Of a stretch of 64,000 bases of DNA, positions 49,101 to 54,329 are shown in pieces. The notes under the pieces are model-generated. The model was not told the DNA's origin. It did no database searches and saw nothing but the letters and a program-made list of their open reading frames with translations. The position numbers and the translations under genes are program-made. Each line of letters opens with the position of its first letter. The stretch's first letter is position 1. The DNA is taken from positions 558,001 to 622,000 of the forward strand of contig NZ_OZ034750.1 in assembly GCF_964028195.1 (NCBI RefSeq), given 5' to 3'. The stretch comes from Wolbachia endosymbiont (group A) of Pogonocherus hispidulus. Lineage in GTDB: Bacteria > Pseudomonadota > Alphaproteobacteria > Rickettsiales > Anaplasmataceae.

Positions 49101-50467
49101 TCAGTTTTAAACGGTTCCGCATTATCTAAATTTAACCCAACAGCAATAGCATTACCGGCATTGGTTAAAATCCTCATCTTATTTGGTCTAAAACCTTTAA
49201 TATAGTCTTCAGCTTGCCTCAGTGCATCACTTGTAGTAACTTGCCCTTCAGTTCCAGCCTTGAGTTCAATAAGAATTGGTACTGAATCAACAGCACGGTC
49301 AGGTCCACGAACAAGCAAAACAATATCAGCATAACCTCTACCAGCAAACTGCTCCAGATAGAGTTTGGTATTATCACGATATCGAAAGTTATCAAATATT
49401 CCTGCTACAAAGCCATGTTGATCAGCTTCGCGAGCTCTATTGCCATAAACACTATCTTGTAAGTCTAAATTGGTATGAACTTTCTTAATATAATTTAGAA
49501 TGTCTTCGAGATTTTTCCGAACTTGATCTACTTCTGCACCTGGGTTAGCTAGCTTTTCAATATAACTTTCTAAATAAACAGACTTACCTAACTTTTTTGC
49601 CACTTTCTGAAACTTCACTGTAGGCTCGATGGGTTGATCTATAATCTTCTTCTTACTTTCCACCTTAATATTTATTTTTTCATCTTCTCCATCACCCTTT
49701 AAGGTATATCCCTTTACTGACGTAAGTCTTGATAATTCTTTTCTAACATCATCACTAAGATCTTTACCTGACTTACCTAGAAACTGCTTAATTTCATCAA
49801 AAAATTTATTTTTAAATGCATCATTACCTTTTAATTCACCAGAATCAATTTGCATTGTTTGAGTATTTCCATATATATCTTTAGCTTTACACTCCAATAT
49901 GTTATTCTTCAGATATAAATGTAACTTCTTCGACTTAACATCTTTGTCTGACTTTGGTCTGCTTTTTACTAACTCATATTTATCTTTTAGAATTTTTATC
50001 ACATCAATTTGAAGTTTACGTTCGTCTAATGAAGTATAGTCTTTACCCATTACATCCTTCCACTCACCTGTGGTGAATTCAAAATTTTTAGTGCGTGTTT
50101 GTGGAGAATGAGAATGTTGAGCTTCTATATCTTCAGTGAAAATAAAAACATGTGTTTTGGATTCCGTTTCTGCTACAACCTTTAAAGTTCTCGCCCCCTC
50201 AAAACGAAAGTGCAATTTTTTTATGCCTAGCTTATCATTAAGTTTAGTATCTAATACACTGGAAAAAGAACCTAAAAATCTATGAGGAAAAAAGCCAGGC
50301 TTTTCACTAGAATGTAAATAAGATTGTATTTGATCAACCAACGACTGATATCTTGCTTCAAAAGATTGATCTACTGCATTAGAAGTTGAAGAATCTACTT
50401 TCCCAAAAAGTAACTCAATTAACTCGAAATCTTGTGGTTTTTCTTGGTGTTGATTGTTATCAACCAT
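37196..50467 (-). CDS. cifB: Giant CifB-type cytoplasmic incompatibility toxin (type V-like), 4423 aa
   Basis: CifB modifies sperm so that embryos die unless rescued by CifA; this is known for the family, not shown here. Start ATG 50467 has AGGAGG upstream. Order of visible parts: PD-(D/E)XK nuclease 1 (Asp381, Glu401, Lys403); nuclease 2 (Asp753, Glu775, Lys777); Ulp1-type cysteine protease (His956, Asp975, Gln1004, Cys1010); furin-like RKRR at 1096-1099; hydrophobic TcdA/TcdB pore-forming-like region (~1200-1450); beta-rich RTX-like segment (FARGGKGSDVYII near 1890); three ~60-residue YLYA/VFTW repeats (~2457-2625), perhaps a beta-trefoil; about 36 ankyrin repeats (~3000-4195); latrotoxin-like C-terminus (SSWINNCISWAKK onward). 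It is uninterrupted by stops. It lies 100 bp after cifA. Confidence 0.88.
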   Translation of the reverse strand: MVDNNQHQEKPQDFELIELLFGKVDSSTSNAVDQSFEARYQSLVDQIQSYLHSSEKPGFFPHRFLGSFSSVLDTKLNDKLGIKKLHFRFEGARTLKVVAETESKTHVFIFTEDIEAQHSHSPQTRTKNFEFTTGEWKDVMGKDYTSLDERKLQIDVIKILKDKYELVKSRPKSDKDVKSKKLHLYLKNNILECKAKDIYGNTQTMQIDSGELKGNDAFKNKFFDEIKQFLGKSGKDLSDDVRKELSRLTSVKGYTLKGDGEDEKINIKVESKKKIIDQPIEPTVKFQKVAKKLGKSVYLESYIEKLANPGAEVDQVRKNLEDILNYIKKVHTNLDLQDSVYGNRAREADQHGFVAGIFDNFRYRDNTKLYLEQFAGRGYADIVLLVRGPDRAVDSVPILIELKAGTEGQVTTSDALRQAEDYIKGFRPNKMRILTNAGNAIAVGLNLDNAEPFKTEVKPIKQPSSLMEDFIELASKWNNQQISEEIFKQRATDLLSSEYYTFTANKETRDIYYFSRYTVGQSILVDKFDGTDVEKYVFSYGEYPLESKTRGGAQSKERPVTTLVFIKGDRKQDKTAFVFHIIEQETEIQNLNQKKVPVIDIPEVGKIENVIEITMGLKKYKENSSFKDLFEIKQISKYNPSGNDQQFTGNFLKIPNSDELKAKFDQAITSQHATSSDSKDLLPDYKKLLTDIADTIYPIKGLITDEAKLQAVLNGLLSSYSDLKLKETSAKQEDSAKIVIIPEFQTGAGGRVDMVIQGIGPSPQGTKEYTPIALEFKLIDKNLNEKQMKEEVDELTKEQNIRYAKGAALKTITDSDKMFFMGVVINVGAKDKNSLILTSDEFVPAIVVHSSIDIAKRKHLEGIQEITQRLKNIGIQEENLRTLESATAEKDYHYWLQQHDIADIARIEYGYGADTLFEIVGSPEHIVNQLQQFQDSVTTRGERRPLTLIVNLDNNHWVTLVVAYQNGQYNGYYVDSLGNSVPDNIRQVLQQAQINVHDVPVTQQRDGYNCGLWALENARGINAVLQGSRSNIPDEIRNRLQVQGRDEAYFIRTRENVSDRLSIDPQRIANLETVLAETQAPRKKFDLNNCVKQGSRKRRSINPCLFSLDDVKKFIKGRIDENNIDKIIVDSEKFLTYVKSSQNEGKNAQLIEFVGDKNIEGNHKYLFDKVVEDQGYGRYIENERIKNLHGDISQQTGSTTKSSKLKSRLMNAAGGIQLIRGIHGAIVSCKDGTAIDCGLNLGGIAWSFASQPIENVMVKITPKVIASAEKVVGKIIPGTLGKQTKFAVRIAGAKFGGTIARGTVGVIAGVFDIVEIGMSASNLVDCKKREDSDNPCGEKEIRDNIASISFSSVSFVSGVALTAASMPVVGIAVGFGLMVGYGIYSGVSNIVEYEKKYDTTHGENWSIFWRTLLFQPMAADVQHLAARKDTVNSLAKGVWQALNNGPSNVVAYGVGLGGEIRGNTLRPGYATIMMNGKNANTRNLSRVIPDRIPGASRICLPKITGQDYEKGITNSVQPSLYYCDNAMVISHDGRVGVKQNGKTIVYDLQNVDNGVIIGSNEWNNNFLIYPGATRITGGNNVVNRFIVNNIGFSGKIIGGGNSVNIIDLSQLKNTVVGVNVNYRFEPSASGQLKIKMNDHLLIDDYINNSSFNYHYVGRKNKVDRVLCMGYSEHFAEIDDREVIIDSGGGSSNNAKDIVENCKKVIISPYTTVEGRESNYTFYVKTAGYKGRSLRSEINIKGTGTIVFSEFDLLSGCEQITYSTDSNTLSLKINFGQNNQFTLDVKNYVEQSSNKPRFALIDKNGSNIVPKIERSDSSTIKITSFELHSEHSLDNFDNVESHYKKILNNNKDYKVFSVIRDRVQNHGNSAVPNMVFGSQEDDVMNFDQGTIFARGGKGSDVYIIADGIGNKEIQIDNYSDDEKADTLFMPEVEKDFLVQQCNLHLNYNNTSIQVKNYLQDRNYRHLVIMNKKGETFIPYVQSMSCSSSEKGKLVPFLQAIQTQNMFLLPKDFQGDNVVIDSHLEDIKKYKDKDDLLLIRESEVPFVIKIEGFYTDRSKWENISYSLWNNDHFSPSPGLLENVDNVTEYKDKLRSDYERIVKEYVEDFSNSTSIIQHNQKLEKNISTSVGQDEERIGVVVLKNITPDQVEVSSNGTDLVFRDKRSNRTINVKNWDNSESYRIATLEFDLGLELIKILRLNRFSLSEVKEIQSLIDKASENYQSRNEYTSKVETDFKCLVSTAGFANKNSTYQYLGFSSLQDQVNFVEGFCSLEQLSEFRGNLNSTQISALSRTLQNNLLLSGYDRDVINQCSELMMNEENNQQSKVSSMVKSIIKMDLENSMLNNSPLTSSLTNGICNLDKKLCGEAMKEAVNDVYEKVDTKKMLRLIHDCSSITQSVQGYIAVFDEMQKKNDLNNNAVFKLAYYVKEIMEKDNCRSLHPEERSNLEELKSKLPESVKNVVFSSKVCIKNVKFNEYLYAVDFESNRELKLNADDTNRRQVFTWGPGEKPTEHGIQQGLWEIEPDGYNLYIKNVGYHSEYLYAALDSLNYDEARRRVFTWTPQTKDSQSVWKLEPYGDNVYIMNVKQNEYLYATDFKRSDADGRRRYVFAWIPQTKDSQFVWKVEDCGSTRNGCDIQEIDSKASLGSDPFKAIGVKDKLNSTQILELSRGLQNISSLSEYDQNAVDQYLRLKLDSGQEVVSKISSVVENIKELVSPSESKLDLGSCARNSEKGNTDSCPAFMRDIHNELNINERKNISVGEKDVITSGHARLDTENFPIQEKVINDDTNGKKSLKRTLDFRQLVKQVDKDLSIKPVPMVIKDKNDLLIKLSISATGFQQDVITIRLKDALINKWYKKLQIIFDNAPVKIDDNLDLKSSFFISDEKIIVVRPQDIEENSKLIISKKAGQYTYLHDKYDLIVTNAFNAGIEANELCIMYFRDFYKEPKMKTLSIRFTDKEILLSDEMDRIYNSDSIDKLSNVSSIVDLQESSIPLEFPNSGDINAPGELGRTSLHLASKAGKRDNVKLLLDRGANIEVRDEFGYTPISLATQSGKWSVVELLLDRGANIDTQDKKGQTLLHSAVSGNNLDMIQFLLDRGANIEVQDDFGYTPILYAAQSGKWDVVKLLISNGAKFNNEITIQGTPLHFAVQEGNLDMIRFLLDEGADIESQDKDNKKPLHLAVDTNRLSVVKLLLDRGASVNAKDENNKAPLDLATEEDMIEVLKKAQLDQELLINARNGNLDKVKDLIIQGANLEAKDINGNTALHNACSNGHLKVVEYLIEKGASLKAKNKDGKTPLDLAIQEGRIDIVQAIEQIQSDLNGKLLSAVKNGDLNKIEDLVSQGTSLEVKDSNGNTLLHYASQNNHLRVVKYLIKKEASLKAKNKDGETPLDLAVQKNYIDIIEFLKKTQLDLDKELLAVANGDDLNRVKALVSQGASLEAKDNSDNTPLHNACNNGHVKVVEYLVEEGASLKAKNKDGEAPLHVAVQHDGTLEVIEFILSRDLSGINDITNNGKTPLHLAIRGDKPNTVELLLRKGASIAVKDKNGKTPLDLAKQEDYTNIIEMIEEVQSELDEKLLMAVKDNNLSEVGDLINRNANVNARDKYSWTPLHWAAFKDRLEVAEFLVKKGADVNVASENLYGSRPIHIAVENNNKNIIEFLLSKGVDVNDTDKQGYTPLHYAAWRGRSEVASLLFDKGANINAADTSTSGKKPIHVAAENNSKSVIEFLLSKGVNVDEADKNGWTPLHYAAKFDQLEVAKFLIEKGANINAADASTAGKKPIHVAAENNSRSIIEFLISKGVSVNDTDKDGRTPLYWASWNGRLDVVEYLIGKGANISAKDHGGKTPLDVAKDQKYDNTAEYLQQTELQLNEQLLAAVRGGDFKKVKDLVNRGASLEDANIDAQDKEGKTPLHFAAQEGDLGMVQFFLDRGAKIEAKDIYGWTPLHFAASSDKLDIVKFLFNKNANIKARDIYGDTPLHVAAQYSNKLEIVEFLLDKDANDINDVTNDRSTLLHVAVEGNKLDTVKFLLDRGADIEVKDIHNQTPLGLAIQKGYTDIVKALEQERLGKELFTAVREYNLPRVEELISQGANLNVKDRNGRTPLDIATGTKNAIEEDHESHNNLLLLTQQVHIVRVLEQEQLRRKLFTAVREENLPKVRELISQGADVDAKKDGKTPLDIAKEKLRERGKNEECSDIVQCLEKLKQKRGEAVQRKRRNLLSELLGSSNQPEIAASSGTRPSSWINNCISWAKKLAASTFSIIPALPSQYNIADKNNVKSDNKNIPQSTSSVGWNKFLNNENIALASCVADALDNTPSRRYQGLMSKGVEVVPSSRVAVELALKKFNSFVEDKIRNLESKEQARIHVELKDAYPEIIASLERGVEFSGNVGLDNVLEKCKKCFCINVLPKDKVSTCLSDVGVTKLGNTLSK

Positions 50468-50567
50468 AACCGCCTCCTGATTTTAACCTTTTACAATTTT
50501 TACTCTCACTAAAATTCTTTGTATGCTTTCGTTTAAGTGCAAGTAACTAAATAACTTTATCCTAACA

Positions 50568-51800
50568 CTACACTTTGCTTCTAATATCAGTAACTTCCTG
50601 CTGTACAGCTTCTACATTCAACAATGACCTTGGTAACTGACTATCACCTCTACCATCTAATTGCCTATCTCTAATTCTAGTGAATATCTCATGTATTGAT
50701 TTATCTTCTTCCATAATAGATTGCATTTGCTCTTGATTGAGAGAGTTAACAATTTCTGACAATACCTCGATAGCCATATTCTTTTTGATCAGACAAGCAA
50801 TTCTATTTCTAGATGCGTATCCTATACTCAACTCATCTAAAAAGTGTTGCTTATGAGTTTCAAAGCCAGGACGATTCCACATGGAGGTAAGCATGTCACT
50901 ACCAGACTTAATAAAACTATCATCTGGTACAGAAAGAACCGAATCTAACGCTCCAAACATTGATGTACTATAAGCTTCAGGAGATAAATTTTCCGACTTC
51001 AAATGTTCAAACAGCTTTCTGGCATTTTCGAAAGAATGATTTCTTCTCAATATACTTAAAGTGTAATAACACCCATGTTGTTTAAAGTCCCTTTTCAATA
51101 ATTCATGATATCTGTTAGGATCAAGATGACGTAGGCAAAAATCAACCATTCCAACATCATCAGTAGAAAAACGCCCTTTATTATATGCTACTTCCATCAA
51201 CAAATCTTCTTTTCTTTTTGGAGATACAGAATCAATTGACTGTAACTTATTCCAAAAGAACTCCAATGCTTCCACGTGCTTTTCTATCATCGCGCATTTA
51301 AAAGCGTAAACGTATGGATGCTCGTTATTTAGCTTTAACTGATGTTCTTGGTTATTCATAGCATGTGACCAGTAGATCATTAAAGCTCCATCATCAAGCT
51401 TTCTCACTAAATTCTTCCCTGATTCATCACTTTGTTCTGATTTAAATTCTTCGAAAATAGCTTTTATCTCTTCTTCAAAGCAACACCAACAAGCAATCCT
51501 ATAGCGATCAAAGCGACTGAGGAGAATTTTTTGCCCATCTTCAGCTTTTAATGTTAACAACTTTTTTCCAACAGTATATCTATTGAGTTTAACTTGACCT
51601 GAAGCACCTTCTACTTCCCAACAAGTTTCATTTTCTAAAATTTTCTTAAGAAAAGGTGTTATTATTGTCCCGTCCCATTTACGCAATAACGTCTGATATG
51701 CAATACAATATCTCTTAATCTCTAACTCTTTGAACCCTTTATGAGGATCATCTTCTTTGATAGATGTTAGTAATACCCTTTGTACATTCTCGTAATCCAT
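50568..51800 (-). CDS. cifA: CifA-type cytoplasmic incompatibility/rescue factor (type V-like)
   Basis: CifA rescues embryos from CifB and, in several systems, also helps cause incompatibility. I start at MDYENVQRVL (ATG 51800, 410 aa) because AGGGAGG sits just upstream; a longer frame to 51818 would begin on TTG inside that ribosome site. The protein is mostly helical, with family-like features: IKRYCIAYQTLLRKWD near the N-terminus, ETCWEVEG, LNRYTVGKKLL and the DFCLRHL helix. The size and position directly before cifB agree. No enzymatic motif is evident to me. Confidence 0.82.
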   Translation of the reverse strand: MDYENVQRVLLTSIKEDDPHKGFKELEIKRYCIAYQTLLRKWDGTIITPFLKKILENETCWEVEGASGQVKLNRYTVGKKLLTLKAEDGQKILLSRFDRYRIACWCCFEEEIKAIFEEFKSEQSDESGKNLVRKLDDGALMIYWSHAMNNQEHQLKLNNEHPYVYAFKCAMIEKHVEALEFFWNKLQSIDSVSPKRKEDLLMEVAYNKGRFSTDDVGMVDFCLRHLDPNRYHELLKRDFKQHGCYYTLSILRRNHSFENARKLFEHLKSENLSPEAYSTSMFGALDSVLSVPDDSFIKSGSDMLTSMWNRPGFETHKQHFLDELSIGYASRNRIACLIKKNMAIEVLSEIVNSLNQEQMQSIMEEDKSIHEIFTRIRDRQLDGRGDSQLPRSLLNVEAVQQEVTDIRSKV

Positions 51801-52494
51801 ACTTACCCTCCCTAACAAGATTTAATATATTTTAGGCATGTTGCTCTACCTTTAAAACTTTGTCAATTACTATTTTAGAAAAATTTTCTAACCTAAAGTG
51901 ATTTTCAGTAAAAGGCTCTTAATAGGCTTAATATACAGTCTTTTGTTCACTTTTTAATTCTGTTTTTTATAAGTTTATCTTAATACTTATTGTTAAATAA
52001 ATTACTATTAATTTAATACTATATATCGCTAATGAATTAAATAATATAACCATCTCCATCACTAAAAACCAGCTAGTGAGAGAAGAGTTTGTTTTGGGAT
52101 GGATTGGTCTACCACGTAATACATACGAACTTTTTTGTATGGTAATTTTGCTATACGCTAAAATCAGCTATATTAGCCTACTTTGTCCACATTTATATAT
52201 GAACTCATTTGCTTAACTTTATCGCAAAAATTTAAAGTCTTTATTTTTACAAACACGTTTTCACGCAACTCGTTCTCACAAGAATATGTACTTTTTTTGT
52301 GTTTTTTAAAAAAGTAAATGATTAAATTTTTTGCTACGCTAATTTATAGTACGTTTCTATATTAATCAAGCTAAAGTGAGCTAAAGTAACTATTAGTAAC
52401 TTTATATAAGGTACAAAAAACACATAAATATAGACTTTTTTAATTAAAGCATATAATAATTAGATTATATTGTTTTTTAATATGAGGAGATTAT
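51801..52494. other. Divergent intergenic region between cifA and an ANK gene
   Basis: It presumably holds the cif promoter (a TTGACA on the minus strand at 51861-51866 has no convincing -10 partner) and the ANK gene promoter. It contains repeat R1 copy b (52065-52300). GAGGAG at about 52482 is the ANK ribosome site. Confidence 0.5.
52065..52300. repeat. Dispersed intergenic repeat R1, copy b
   Basis: Shares AAACCAGCTAG, GGTCTACCACGT, TACGAACTTTT, ATTTTGCTATAC-like and CGTTCTCACAA blocks with 21791-22028 in the same order. Positioned about 200 bp before an ANK gene. Confidence 0.7.
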
Positions 52495-53784
52495 ATGTTA
52501 CAATCGAAGTGGAAAGAAGCATTAAGTGCAGTAGATGCTGATAATGATTTAAATGAGAGTAATGTAATTGACAAAATAAAAGAGAAGTTAAAAGCAGCAG
52601 ATCAAAGCGAATATGAAAGGTGGAAAAAGTTTGATTTTGACCTAGCGTATCTATTACACAAGGCTGTTAGAGGTAACTTTATAGAGATAGTGAGTGCTCT
52701 AATAGAAAAGGGAGCTAATGTTAATGCTATAGATACAGTGGAAAATACTCCTTTACTTGTAGCCGTTGAACGGGGCTATATAGAGATAGTGAGTACTCTA
52801 ATAGAAAAAGGGGCTGACGTTAATGTTGAAGGAGGATTTCATTCATCCACTCCATTATATTGTGCTATTGAAAGAAATAATGCAGAAATAGTAAAATCTC
52901 TAGTGGAGAAAGGGGCTGATGTTAATGCTGCAGATTTATCTTCTCAATATGCTCCATTACATTGTACTGCTAGATATGGTAATGCAGAAATAGTAAAATC
53001 TCTAGTGGAGAAAGGGGCTGATGTTAATGCTGTAGATTTATTTTCTCAATGTACTCCATTACATTATGCTGCTAGACATGGTAGTGCAGAAATAGTAAAA
53101 TTTCTAGTGGAGAAAGGGGCTGATGTTACTCGTGCTGTATCTGAAAGAACTCTTTGTACATATCGTCTAAGTCTGGACGTAGGAGAAGTTCTAGTTAGGC
53201 ATATTTTAATAAAAAATCCTAGAATGAAAAAGCCAAACTCTGTAATAGAAAAACTGTCAGAATATTGGGACAGGTGTCTAGATGAAGTCAAGAGACTTGA
53301 AGAAGAGGAAAATAAACCACTATATGATTTTCTGAAAGCAAGCAATACTAATACATTAATTAGTATGTGGAAAAAAGATGAAAGTGTACGCGGTAAGTTT
53401 GATAACCAAGAAAGCTTACAAGAGCAATACCCAGAATATGCTCATACCTTGATTGACCAAGCCAACAAAGTGAAAAAAGAAATTTTCCTGCACAGCCACA
53501 AACCATTGATTGATGCTTTATCAACATATTACGAGTATGATCTTAAAAAAATGACATTTGACGACATGAAGAAATTCTTTGAAATGCACAGAGATAAAAT
53601 TGTAGTAGAATTTGGAGGTATAGAAAAATCTCTTATTGAGTTTGTTGATTTTAAAGATATTAAAGAGATATACGTTCCTAAACTAGAGCTACAAGCATTG
53701 GCAGCGCGAATAATCCATGTAAATAGCAACCTTAAGCATCCAGATTCCGAGCAACATCAAGGATTGTATCGATCTCGGTTCTAG
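52495..53784 (+). CDS. Ankyrin repeat protein
   Basis: The 429-aa protein has five ankyrin repeats at about residues 55-215. Three of them are nearly identical around AEIVKSLVEKGADVNA, a sign of recent repeat expansion. The C-terminal ~210 residues are helical (KMTFDDMKKFFEMHRDK, LELQALAARIIHVN) and not recognised. It is transcribed divergently from cifA. Confidence 0.85.
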   Translation: MLQSKWKEALSAVDADNDLNESNVIDKIKEKLKAADQSEYERWKKFDFDLAYLLHKAVRGNFIEIVSALIEKGANVNAIDTVENTPLLVAVERGYIEIVSTLIEKGADVNVEGGFHSSTPLYCAIERNNAEIVKSLVEKGADVNAADLSSQYAPLHCTARYGNAEIVKSLVEKGADVNAVDLFSQCTPLHYAARHGSAEIVKFLVEKGADVTRAVSERTLCTYRLSLDVGEVLVRHILIKNPRMKKPNSVIEKLSEYWDRCLDEVKRLEEEENKPLYDFLKASNTNTLISMWKKDESVRGKFDNQESLQEQYPEYAHTLIDQANKVKKEIFLHSHKPLIDALSTYYEYDLKKMTFDDMKKFFEMHRDKIVVEFGGIEKSLIEFVDFKDIKEIYVPKLELQALAARIIHVNSNLKHPDSEQHQGLYRSRF

Positions 53785-54329
53785 TAAGTCCAGTTTGTTT
53801 GGTTATTATACTAATTTGTGTGATTTATAGAGGTTAATATAACTGACTTGTCTGGAGTATTTAACTGTACAGTCAAATTAAAGAAAAGTAGTAGGAAGAA
53901 GGGAAGACCACCTTTTTCCTTCCTTTCATGTTTTTTGTCTGTAGTTGTTGCAACAATTTTACGCTTTTGTTTATACAAAACTATTTTTACGCAGCTTGTT
54001 CTCACAAATATACGTACTATTTTTATATTTTTGAAAAAAGCAAACAATTAGATCTTTTATGACGCTAATTAACTTATGTTTTTGCTAAAATATTTTATGG
54101 TATAGGTTCAACTATTTCTTTAATATTAATTTGGGTAAGTCTGCTCTAACTGAAACTTTGGTATCTTCTTCAACTGCGTGTAAAAAATAACTGATCAATC
54201 GGAAGTGGTAGTAATATGTCAGCTATTTTCGCCATAGTAGTCGAGTCTAGAATCGTTTTGAGCTTTTTTTCTTGATTTTTGCGAGTTAATTTGTTAGACT
54301 AGCATTATGTAAATTTTTTTATTGAAGTG
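53785..54329. other. Intergenic region with partial repeat R1
   Basis: No gene is seen. It contains the R1 tail at 53972-54040 (ATTTTTACGCAGCTTG, TCACAAATATACGTAC). Confidence 0.5.
53972..54040. repeat. Dispersed intergenic repeat R1, partial copy c
   Basis: Only the last ~55-65 bp of R1 are recognisable, ahead of the 54330 gene by about 290 bp. Confidence 0.55.

Noticed and set aside
51861..51866. TTGACA as the -35 box of the cif promoter
   Set aside because: No good -10 hexamer lies 16-18 bp away on that strand, so I did not annotate a promoter.
53811..54051. Overlapping short frames between the ANK gene and the 54330 gene
   Set aside because: No ribosome site or family match; the region overlaps intergenic repeat R1.
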